The notes beneath the pieces are model-generated. The model had not been told where the DNA came from and searched no databases. It saw only the letters and a list, made by a program, of their open reading frames with translations. A program made the translations under genes and the position numbers. A stretch of 64,000 nt of DNA from Fragum whitleyi (taxonomy: Eukaryota; Mollusca; Bivalvia; Cardiida; Cardiidae): assembly GCA_948146395.1 (NCBI GenBank), contig OX411548.1:58795020-58859019 (forward strand), in the 5' to 3' direction. Shown here piece after piece: positions 44,901-51,903 of the stretch (the stretch's first letter is position 1; each line of letters starts with the position of its first letter).

Positions 44901-47104
44901 GTGAAAATGATGTCATAATAGATTTGCCGACCTCAAACAGACTTGTTTAATAAATTTGGTATTCAATGACCACTCATTCAATATCCTCTACTTAATGAAT
45001 AAGAACTGAAAATACAGTAAACACAGCTTACATTGTGATACTCATGGGACCAGAGAAATTTAAATCATTATATCCCATTATTGTTAAAAATCAATGATTT
45101 TTCTCACAAAAAGACTTCCATGGGACCAAAAGTCAACTTCATTCTTAGTGAAATATCTTTTAAAGTGACATTTTAGTTACACACAAAGATTGCTTTTAAA
45201 TGAAATATCATTTGCACTTCAATTAGCTTTTTCAAAAGAATGAAATGCTTAGTACAAAATGATGTTTACACAAATTCAGCAATGCCCTAGCTATTAATGT
45301 TTCTATTGAAACACAATGATTTACTCACGATTTTTGGAGTAAGGGTGACTGTGTTTGTATATATGAATTCCAGCATGGCTAAAAAGATTTCTGGCATCAT
45401 GTCTGACAGCACAAAGGGTGTGTCCTTGTCTGCTGAGGTACTTTTCTGCGATTGATCTGCAAATGTGGCCTTGAAGACTGCACATCTTGATGCCAGAATA
45501 CATCTGTGAGCATAGACAGCCTTTCTACTTGGTCCTATTATGAACTTAACATCACTGCAAATACAAATGTTGGTAAATATATAATACATACTTAGTGTAT
45601 TATATGAAAAAATATCTAATGAGGTTGGGAGAATTGAAAATTGTCGAGGCTCTGCCGAGACAATTATCAATTCTCACAACCGAGTTAAATATTTTTCATA
45701 CAATACACTTAGTATGTATTATATTTATCTTATAACCACTATTTGTCTTGTTTTCGACAATGTTTCTTACTGAAATGCAAGTTTCTAAAAATAACTGCAT
45801 TACATCTTTGTTCTAAAAATAACTATGTGATATCATAAAAAATATCATACGGGATGTAATCATACAGATATTGGTATAGTTATAAGATAAAGTACAATTT
45901 CATCTTTATGACCTACCAAAAGAGGCAGTAGGAAAACATGTTGCTAAATAAAGTATAAATATAGAAAATAATGTCTTGGAGGTTTCTCTTAGTTTTCTTA
46001 AATGTGATTAAAGTTAGCGTTTTCACAATCAATTGTTGTGTGTATTTTCACAATTGATTATTGTATGTGACTTCAAAATCAATAATGGTGTTGTATGCAT
46101 TTTCTTGAAAGATTGCATGTATGTAGCGATTTAAATTTGTCTATTTACGGTTGACAAAATCTGTAAGGATATTTAAAGTTTAAGTGTAATATAATCAGTA
46201 GTTTCCTGTTCAAAGTCAGTAGGCTAAGGGGATGCATCAATTTTTGAACTTTGAAATGATAGCACCAGATATTTTGATTGAAATTTGATAATAGTGCCAT
46301 TTTGTTTTAACTTCAAAATCAACATTAAATCATATGTGACTATTGCATCACAAGAAAATGGGTACCTGCAGGATAATTGAAATCCCGAAGCCGCAGCCTA
46401 GATGCAACACAGGAAAGACCAAGTGGAAATAAAATGAAACCTAACAGAACTTGAATACCATGACAAAACTGACAAAATTTCTACTGCCTGCTAGGTTTTG
46501 AATTACCATTGCCATTGAAGTAACTAAGGGCGGAAAAGATGTGACCCACAAGGGACTGGAACCCACCATCCCTGGAACACTAGCACAGCTCCCTACCAAC
46601 TGAGCTAACCATGCATCTGGTCATGAGTCTACCCAATGTCAATCACTACACTATAGTGGTCCACAGGTGGCAGTATCAAAGAAATTAAAAAAAAAGGTTA
46701 TATTTAGCATAAATATATTTTTTGTAAAAATTGTTTAGATACAACCACATATGTAGTGGTCAGGAGCATAGTGAATGGTCGACATTGTGTCTACCGAAGG
46801 GCCCGGGTAAATGAAAGTGAAAGTAGGTCTAGTTTTACAGCTAGAGAATTCAATAGAGTAATGCTTCTGTTTAAAAGGTGAACTTACACATACTTATGAC
46901 AATTCACTGTACCAGAGAATAGAAACGCCCTATAATTGCTAGGTATCAATCTGCTAATTGGATTCAACAAATTGGGAAGCAATTGTCAAAGCAAAATTTA
47001 ACTGAAATCGATGATTTTTACCTATAATCTTTGTTGTTTAGTAGTTTTTTCATGTGAGATGCAAACTCCATGACATCCCCTTTCATTATTTTTTCGTTCG
47101 CCAT
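29833..47104 (-). CDS. BTBD19: BTB/POZ domain-containing protein 19 orthologue, seven coding exons
   Basis: Seven minus-strand exons join in frame to a 290-residue protein: 47104-47022, 45554-45329, 42793-42740, 39296-39168, 35288-35157, 30716-30591, 29955-29833. Every intron is GT-AG; the first junction splits a codon in phase 2 and the rest are phase 0. Residues about 20-125 form a BTB/POZ fold with YSDVKF (27-32), AHRCILASRC (43-52) and LEFIYT (89-94); about 126-230 is a BACK-like helical region. The short exon AIEVLATALEYGLDDLRK and the C-terminal pattern (LSPDELKTLE, then FHALN) match my recollection of vertebrate BTBD19, which is also about 290 residues and lacks kelch repeats. BTB proteins usually dimerise and many bind Cul3; a role for BTBD19 itself is not established to my knowledge. 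The start was chosen because it is the first ATG of the exon, followed by a good donor. Introns of 635-4440 bp are packed with repeats. Coding exons look intact. Confidence 0.9.
30591..30716 (-). CDS. BTBD19: BTBD19 exon 6
   Basis: 126 bases, phase 0, encode residues 209-250, from VVLGKVVSEVSKNV through RLPLLSPDELKTLE to DNIIP. The R.PLLSP.EL segment matches the BACK tail (R.pLls..eL) of BTB proteins. Acceptor AATTTTCAG|GT, donor CCT|GTAAGT. Confidence 0.93.
31220..31842 (+). mobile_element. Hairpin-element remnant with 145-bp tandem core (BTBD19 intron 5)
   Basis: About 3.7 tandem units; the anchor GGGCACTTCC lies at 31383, 31528 and 31673, 145 bp apart both times. Each unit carries GTGACCTTGACCTTTGACCT and TTTCATGATTGTAGGTCA. 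It ends in an ACGGACGGATGGACAGACAG tract and CCCCCCTCTACTTCGTAGG, TGGCGGGTATAA. The left end is missing. Confidence 0.75.
32455..32700. mobile_element. Foldback MITE with GGGCCAACTTATTTCT terminal repeats
   Basis: A 246-bp element. It starts ATGGGCCAACTTATTTCTTG and ends CGAGAAATAAGTTGGCCCAT; the arms continue through GTTGTTGTTGTTTTTT..AGCTTGAA. ACA on both sides (32452-32454 and 32701-32703) is a 3-bp target-site duplication. Its centre repeats the palindromic core of 6331-6462. Second copy of the same end type: 47241-47436. Confidence 0.85.
32962..33760 (+). mobile_element. Hairpin-ended element with 178-bp tandem core (BTBD19 intron 5)
   Basis: Left end ACAAGAGCTGTCGGAGGACAGC has the hairpin GCTGTC/GACAGC. 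The anchor GCATGTGCAAAGTTTC lies at about 33095, 33272, 33453 and 33629 (177-181 bp apart). The right end CTGATGCCGACGCCTGGATG...GTTGAGCTAA is weakly preserved. A related fragment pair lies at 40864-41000 and 41461-41590. Confidence 0.7.
34871..34968. repeat. Three tandem 33-bp units
   Basis: The unit CAAGATGATTTGCTTTAATC followed by CCATCTCTTGACT is repeated three times with one substitution. Confidence 0.95.
35157..35288 (-). CDS. BTBD19: BTBD19 exon 5 (BACK)
   Basis: 132 bases, phase 0, encode residues 165-208 from AVFKSKGFQELSEDAL to KEWAAVNS. GF.ELSE.AL..IL..D.L..DE.EL...V..W is the BACK signature, here L..DEAELIKYVKEW. Acceptor TTTTTCAG|GC, donor TCT|GTAAGT. Confidence 0.95.
35410..36302 (+). 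mobile_element. Hairpin-element relative, GATCACCTGAGTTAA ends (BTBD19 intron 4)
   Basis: TGATCACCTGAGTTAA at 35463-35478 is complementary to the right end GATCAGGTGAGTTAAAAAA at 36284-36302. A tract of GGACAGACAGACAG..GACAGACAAAAGACGGAC precedes the right end. Body units share CCAAG.A.TATCC.TAC.AAGTTT.AG. The left hairpin is eroded. Confidence 0.6.
36426..36639 (+). mobile_element. SINE with tRNA-Lys-like head
   Basis: The head has GTCTAGAGGTAGAGCGTTGG, an anticodon-loop-like CTCTTAA (CTT, lysine) and GAGTTCGATTCC. A 3' part of about 140 bp follows, ending AAATAAATAGGTTTGAACC. TAACAGCA occurs at 36418-36425 and 36640-36647, a likely 8-bp target-site duplication. Confidence 0.65.
37586..37740 (-). 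mobile_element. Truncated SINE, GTTAAACC-tail family
   Basis: It begins TTGGGGTTTAACACCACTTT, the reverse complement of the tail of the complete copy at 38125-38413, and then degrades. Confidence 0.5.
38125..38413 (-). mobile_element. Complete tRNA-derived SINE with perfect 14-bp target-site duplication (BTBD19 intron 4)
   Basis: On the minus strand: tRNA-like head CCGGCAATAGCGCAGTTGGT and GGGTTCGATCCCGG, a central domain (CCACCAATGGGTAGATAATC, GTGTGAGAAATACCAGGAAT) and tail GAAAGCGACGTTAAACCCC. CGAATCTAAACAGA occurs at 38111-38124 and 38414-38427, an exact 14-bp duplication, which implies a fairly recent insertion. Other copies: 53961-54234 (complete), 53196-53292, 41657-41776 and 37586-37740 (fragments). 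Confidence 0.93.
39168..39296 (-). CDS. BTBD19: BTBD19 exon 4 (BACK start)
   Basis: 129 bases, phase 0, encode residues 122-164, starting LCVEYLEENLSV and ending FIEQHTE. The pattern of a three-helix bundle with CVEYL and then AAVTYSQQELKEK is typical of the post-BTB helices and the start of BACK. Acceptor TTTCTAG|TT, donor GAG|GTATGT. Confidence 0.93.
39560..40270 (+). repeat. Degenerate dispersed repeat (BTBD19 intron 3)
   Basis: Recurring modules such as TACCA..TTAAGTCCAA..ATAAAC, CAGGA.GTAGAT..CC.ACAGACCTAAATTCTG and TTTCAAGTT.GTG.GATTCATAGTTG.TGAGAAAA, with a weak GACAGGCGGAAGG tract near the end. It looks like an old tandem-core element without recognisable ends. Confidence 0.45.
41008..42374 (+). 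mobile_element. Mosaic of hairpin-element fragments (BTBD19 intron 3)
   Basis: It starts AGAAGAGGGCCAAAAATGGC with the hairpin GGGCC/GGCCC and ACGACTCACCTGAAC. Two units of about 155 bp are anchored on GGGTCACCCAAGGAACATTC (41252 and 41407). A fragment with a GTTGAGCTAAAAC end (41531-41586), a SINE fragment (41657-41776) and the end CAGCAAGTGGAGCTAAAAA (42356-42374) follow. Confidence 0.55.
41657..41776 (-). mobile_element. Truncated SINE, GTTAAACC-tail family
   Basis: Reverse complement of the tail and central domain (TTTCTGGTATTTCTCACACC, GCAGCTGGAGCAC). The tRNA head is missing. Confidence 0.65.
42740..42793 (-). CDS. BTBD19: BTBD19 exon 3 (end of BTB)
   Basis: A 54-base exon in phase 0 on both sides encodes residues 104-121, AIEVLATALEYGLDDLRK, the helix that closes BTB domains. 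The acceptor is TTTTGTAG|GC and the donor AAG|GTAAGA. Confidence 0.92.
43694..44700. mobile_element. Non-autonomous Tc1/mariner-like element (BTBD19 intron 2)
   Basis: Terminal inverted repeats CGAGGGTGGATCAAAAAATA on the left and TAGTTTTTGATTCGCCCTCG on the right are flanked by TA on each side (43692-43693, 44701-44702), the target duplication of the Tc1/mariner superfamily; the CGAGGGYG..TCAAAAA end is of mariner type. At 1007 bp it is shorter than full mariners (about 1.3 kb). The 104-codon minus-strand frame at 44156-44470 shows no transposase motif that I recognise. Confidence 0.75.
45329..45554 (-). CDS. BTBD19: BTBD19 exon 2 (BTB core)
   Basis: 226 bases encode residues 28 (split serine) to 103 and carry most of the BTB domain, including AHRCILASRC and PEIFLAMLEFIYTN. 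The acceptor is TTTGCAG|T at 45556-45555 and the donor is ATC|GTGAGT at 45328. A 138-bp inverted repeat lies 27 bases upstream of the acceptor. Confidence 0.95.
45583..45720. repeat. Near-perfect 138-bp inverted repeat before BTBD19 exon 2
   Basis: The left arm starts AATACATACTTAGTGTATT, the right arm ends AATACACTTAGTATGTATT, and the arms meet around ATTGTCGAGGCTCTGCCGAG, ACAAT. ATAT on both sides (45579-45582 and 45721-45724 region) suggests a MITE. It ends 27 bases upstream of the exon 2 acceptor in the direction of transcription. Confidence 0.85.
46546..46616 (-). repeat. tRNA-like sequence (SINE head) in BTBD19 intron 1
   Basis: On the minus strand GGTTAGCTCAGTTGGTAGGG (box A) and GGTGGGTTCCAGTCCC (box B). 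Arms pair poorly. Confidence 0.45.
47022..47104 (-). CDS. BTBD19: BTBD19 exon 1 (start codon)
   Basis: 83 coding bases encode 27 residues from MANEKIMKGD to NNKDY plus two bases of the next serine codon. The donor is G|GTAAAAA at 47021-47020. Residues 10-27 (DVMEFASHMKKLLNNKDY) are the helix that precedes the first BTB strand. Confidence 0.88.
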
Positions 47105-47223
47105 TGTGTAATTTAAAAAAGAAAGTCAAATAAAAAACCAATTAACGTTTTCAAAAGTCAGCGTTCTGTTGTCAAGCACCTGTCCGGATGTTGTATGTGT
47201 TCGAAAAAGAGGCGATTATTTGA

Positions 47224-47233
47224 CACTTCCGGT
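47224..47233 (-). promoter_or_regulatory. ETS-type site upstream of BTBD19
   Basis: The minus strand reads ACCGGAAGTG, a full match to the consensus for ETS-family factors of the GABP/ELK type, which often sit in TATA-less promoters of broadly expressed genes. It is about 120 bases upstream of the BTBD19 start codon, so it would fall in the proximal promoter or 5' UTR. No TATA box is evident nearby. A short inverted-repeat element begins eight bases further upstream. Confidence 0.5.
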
Positions 47234-47240
47234 TTTCAGA

Positions 47241-47436
47241 AAGGGCCTACTTATTTCTCGCCCGCTTTCGGGTCGGGTGTAGACTGGTCTCACTGTCGAA
47301 TATCAGAATAGCCTATTCTAGGCTATTCTGATAGTCGATATGTGGATCAGTCTAGAGCTGGTATCCCGCTTTCTGAAAGATTCTCTGATATTGCGGGCAA
47401 CAGTACCCGCCCAGGGTCAGAAATAAGTTGGCCCTT
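47241..47436. mobile_element. Foldback MITE at the BTBD19 promoter
   Basis: A 196-bp element starts AAGGGCCTACTTATTTCTCG and ends CAGAAATAAGTTGGCCCTT, matching the ends of 32455-32700. AGA on both sides is a possible 3-bp target-site duplication. An inner hairpin, ATCAGAATAGCCTA / TAGGCTATTCTGAT with a 3-base loop, lies at 47302-47332. It starts eight bases from the ETS site and about 140 bp from the BTBD19 start codon. Confidence 0.8.
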
Positions 47437-47601
47437 AGAAAATGTAAACAGATGATGTCTGTTTAAAAAGAAAGGTAATTTGTCATTGCCAGCGTTTTGT
47501 CATGATAAAAAATGTTCATTTTCAGCAAATCTTTTCGACAAGGCATCATGTGAACCGCGCTGATTCTATTTCTACGAAGGGAGGGGTAAGCCCAACGTGT
47601 C

Positions 47602-48802
47602 CGTTAGGCTAGTCTGACGGTTCACAGTCAACTCGGCCTGTGAATAACTCGGCCCGTCAACTCGGCCTGTATATGTTATATAGGAATATGCATAAGGAGA
47701 CGGTTCACAGTCAACTCGGCCTGTGAATAACTCGGCCCGTCAACTCGGCCTGTATATGTTATATAGGAATATGCATAAGGATGCAATGAACATTTATATT
47801 CGAGTTTTTATGTCTTTTTTTAGATTAATACTGGCTTTTTAAAGTTTTTATTTGTGAGTAATGAACTATGCCTGTGTCTTGTCAATTCGACCCTTCTTGT
47901 TGTTTCGACCCTTTAAAAATAACCAAATTTATACGCTTATTGATCATCTGACAGTTCTGTAACTGGTTTAATTTTTTCAAACTATGTTTCTGATAGCGAA
48001 ATATTCGAGAATACCGATGATTTTTCTTACCTTTTTTTTTTAAATAGTTACCATAGAAATAATTATGAATATAACATACATTAAATTCAACATATTAACA
48101 AAACCAAAACAGTTGATTACTTTCGTTTTGACTCCCGAACTAGACAGGAAGAAAAAGAAAATGTCACCTGCGCATGCTCAGGGCCTAAACATTCACGCCC
48201 TCTATCTAACCTCAGCTGCTTTGTAAAATTAACTCTGGACCCATAATTCACCTGACCAATCAGAAGTGTCGAATTGACAAGACAATCAATTGATTGGTTT
48301 AGAACAGCTACCTAGGTTATTCTGGTGCAGAAAGCTTCACTTTCTGTTTATCTTATACGATCTTTTGAGTTTGTATTTGACTGTTCATATGCCATTTTGA
48401 ATTTTCATTACAAAAAAGTTTAATAATATACATTATGATTGCGCATGCGCAATGCTTTATTTCTTAAGGGGTCGAAAACACAGGTCACAAGGCTAAATGG
48501 GAAATATAGTTTTAAGACATCATATTTCACTTTTATTATTTGTGTAACATGTGAGATAGAATTATGTGTTATTAAATGATTTATCCATCTTATCTTTACT
48601 CTAAATTTAAGTTTCAAATGATTTTTTTCTGGGTATGAAAGGAGATGATAATTTATACCCCCTCTAAGTACACTAAACACCTTGATTAACTAAACTATCC
48701 GATAACTATACCCTAATTAACATATATTCAGGCGGAGTTTTACACAGGCCGAGATTTTAACAGGCAGAGTTGACAGGACACCAGTCAGACAGGCTAGGTT
48801 GC
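47602..48802. mobile_element. 1.2-kb terminal-inverted-repeat element between the two genes
   Basis: Left: GGCTAGTCTGACGG, CAGTCAACTCGGCCTGT, AACTCGGCCCGT. Right, reverse-complemented: CTAGCCTGTCTGACTGG, CTGTCAACTCTGCCTGT, ATCTCGGCCTGT. The order and spacing of the modules agree on both sides. Inside are further inverted pairs (CTTGTCAATTCGAC with GTCGAATTGACAAG; TTTCGACCCTTTAA with TTAAGGGGTCGAAA). The left end carries an 83-bp tandem duplication. No ORF of transposase size. Confidence 0.65.
47616..47781. repeat. Two tandem 83-bp units
   Basis: 47616-47698 and 47699-47781 are essentially identical, starting GACGGTTCACAGTCAACTCG and ending ATATGCATAAGGA. Each carries three AACTCGGCCYGT modules. 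Confidence 0.95.
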
Positions 48803-49664
48803 CGTCAACCAATGACAGGCTTGTGGTAGGACAGTTTTTTCACCAATCAGAAAGCAGCTATGAGTTATACTGGAAACCCAATCAATTTACATGATAGACA
48901 AGGTATTACAGTGCTCCAGCTAGGATTAAAAAAGGGCAAGGTGCCAGTGCCCTGGAAGGGTACTTTGTGTTGCGGAGCGGTGAACCATGTTACCAGGGAT
49001 CTCCTTCCAGGGAAAGGGCTCCCACAAAATCCTCTGCATAATAGCATCCAATAAATAAAACCATGAATCTATCTTTTTAAACTTTGATCAATTTTTTTTT
49101 TGACATTTTTTTCAATATCATTTATTTTAATTTCTTGTTATTATCAATATTTTGCATATTCAGCTAGGAGTTTAGATCTACTAGGATTGTCTATTAAAAG
49201 CTTTTAGAAATTGTTTGGTACACATACTCCCAGTGAATGACGAAAATGTCATAACCACTTTCAAGCTGTAGCAAAGACGTTTTAAAAATTGCTCACTAAC
49301 AATGCAGGCCTAGAGTTAAGTGTAATATAAACTGGTTCTTTCATAAAATCGGTAGTAAAAAACAAAAGTAAAATAATACCAACATTTCTGGTAAATTTGA
49401 CTAATTAGACTGTAAAGTCTTTAATTTTCCCCAAGTGTTTTATCCTGACAATGAATGGAACCGATGGGCCTTTGTCAAGACACACAAAAAGACAAAAAAA
49501 AAATTAGAAGAGCTTTTAATATATTATTGTTACTAACAAAATATTAATTTAACTGAAGTTTAACTGCCTTTGAATCGGCAATATTTAAAGTGCACAAACT
49601 TTGATTTATAACTGTTCTTCCGGAAAGATTAACGTCACTAGAATGTTGGGTGGAACTATTTTAC
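48803..49664. other. Intergenic, nothing recognised
   Basis: AT-rich apart from a short GC-richer inverted pair (CCCTGGAAGGG at 48949-48959 and CTTCCAGGG at 49003-49013). Confidence 0.5.
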
Positions 49665-49849
49665 GTTGAGGGAGCGCAGCCTTTCAATCGACATCAGAGA
49701 GACCTACGATAAAGACTCAGAGACAGTGTCTGCGTGTTACACAATTTTCTTTCATGCAATAATTTTTCACCCAAAATTCTGCCATTAGATGGGATTAAAT
49801 TTCGCAATCAGTTGGAAATAAATAACAATTTTCTTCTTTTCATTCAATG
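49665..49849 (+). other. Candidate non-coding first exon of the ASB-like gene
   Basis: This stretch is relatively rich in GC and CpG (GTTGAGGGAGCGCAGCC, then ATCGACATCAGAG) and ends in a good donor, CAATG|GTAAGC, at 49850. It would pair with the acceptor at 51897-51898 across a 2.0-kb intron. A CCGGAA core lies just upstream (49620-49625). The start is a guess; only transcript data can confirm it. Confidence 0.35.
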
Positions 49850-51898
49850 GTAAGCATAATTATTACAACCAGTTTATCTCTAATTAAAGAATTCATTCGG
49901 GCAATTCGCAAATCTATCACCAATTGTGGTGCGAAAAAAAGGTCAAGTAACCATTGATGATTTTTTAAATTCGATATCGCTGATTTTTAGATCCAATTTG
50001 AGTTGAATGCCGGGGCTGGTTTTGGAGAACAATTGTAGCAAATTCACCTACAATTCGACGCTGTTGGATGTGACATTTCGCTTTTTATTGTTGCCAAAAT
50101 TTATCTTTTTTGAATGTCGAACTTCAATAGGTTTTCAGCGTTCAGCTCTGTTTTGTTATCTCGTAGTGTCTGTGAAAATTTATCCTAAGTGACTGCAGAT
50201 TTTAAGGTGCTCTTTCACAGTTGTTCATAGAAAAAATACAAAACTTGTTCCTAGATTTGGAAATGTGTGTATTTTTAGACGATTAAGAATGGCCCAAAGG
50301 CATGGGCACTAAAACAGCATTTTTCAATAATTTTGTAACTTATTTTTTCAAAGCGGTAAGATCAGTAAGGGATCCAGTCTATTAATTTCCAGTCTATAAA
50401 TTTCAAAATCATTCTTTTCCGTGAATAATCTTTCATTTTTGCTTGTATTGATATGAATTCTCCAGCTGTCAAATATTTTTACCTTATTTTTGATTTAATA
50501 AGATATTCATGAGGAATGCACATGCATAAATAGGTGGCTCAAAATTGAAGAATTATTTTTTTAGCGTTAGTTATTGCATTATTTTTCAGAATGAATTTCG
50601 CTAAATCCAGGAATATGGGTCTTTCTTTCCATGCATTACGTGATTGAATCTTATTATTTCAAAGTCATCAACATGATGAGATCGTTACTTCGGTTGATTT
50701 TTCGAAAATTTTCAAAAATCACATTTTTCCAATACCAATCTGTGAAAGAGCAGCTTTAAAGGCACTTACAATAGTTGTGCATTTTGCCTTTGATAGGCAG
50801 ATTATCGAGAAACTGCTTGATCACTAACAAAAACGTACTCATGCCTTCCACTAATTACCGGTGAAGCATGACGCCTGGTAGTTTATGCATCGATTATCTT
50901 GTCAAACTCGATCTGTTCTGATCTAGTCATGTATAAAGGCAACGATATACATGTACTGCACACTTTGTTCTCTAAACCCTTTTTGGGAAGGGCATACCAG
51001 GGAAAGGCAGGGTGGCGGAGTTTGAGGGCAGGGCGGGGGCCTAGCTAGAGTACTGGTATTACCAAGGGATAGAAAATTCCACTCACCCGCTTGCATTGGC
51101 AAGGAGAAATTGCTGAAGGGCGAGTAGAATTTTGGGTGAGCTTGTCCAGCGGGACAATTACAAATTTGGGCTTTCAACCATGCAGTTAAAAAGGCTCATC
51201 TTTAAAGAAATGACCATTACAATGTAGCATCATTGTCACAAAAAAAGATATTTAATATTCTGACAATGAGAGTCATAAACTGGATGAGATGAAATAAGTT
51301 CAGGATTACTTTTAAGGACTCTCCGTTAGATTTTTATATCCAATATTTATGTGATTATTTTATGAGACTATTGGGTAAACACAAGAAAATATTGAGTTGC
51401 TGTGAAAGCACAGATGACCTTGCCCAAGCCAGGTGCTCTCCAGTCCTTTTGAAGTCGGGTCATTCTCCAAGAAAGTTTTACAGTGACGTCATATTTTAGC
51501 TTGATTCCAAAATAAATCTGATGATTTTCTCTTACTTACTAACTTGGTCTTGAGATCTGTAATAGGCATCTGCCTCTCTGATCCGTCTTAATTGGTTTGC
51601 ACATTTCAGTCCTGCTTCCGGTTCGTAAAAACTGGGATGAAACTTGATTGTCATAGTACTCCAATGTTTAATTAAAAGGTTTTTAAAACTATCAATAGAT
51701 TAGATTTAAGAAATTTTAAAGCCATTAGAGCACCTCAGGCCCTCATTTAATTAATTTTCTAGACAGCATCAACTTGTTTTAGTTAGTTACCTAGATACAT
51801 TCATTACAACAATAAAAGATGCATATGACAGGATTAATACCAGGGACCCTCTGATCTAGAGGCATGCTAGAAGTCACCATGCTTTTGTTTCATTTCAG
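49850..51898 (+). other. Probable 5' intron of the ASB-like gene
   Basis: Bounded by the donor at 49850 and the acceptor at 51898. It contains no recognised repeat family. An ETS-like ACCGGAAGC is on the minus strand near 51614-51622, so an alternative promoter closer to the start codon is possible. Confidence 0.35.
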
Positions 51899-51903
51899 TT
51901 AAG

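Noticed and set aside
48860..49054. Overlapping 60-64-codon frames on both strands
   Set aside because: They mirror a local inverted pair (CCCTGGAAGGG / CTTCCAGGG) and show no domain or splice context.
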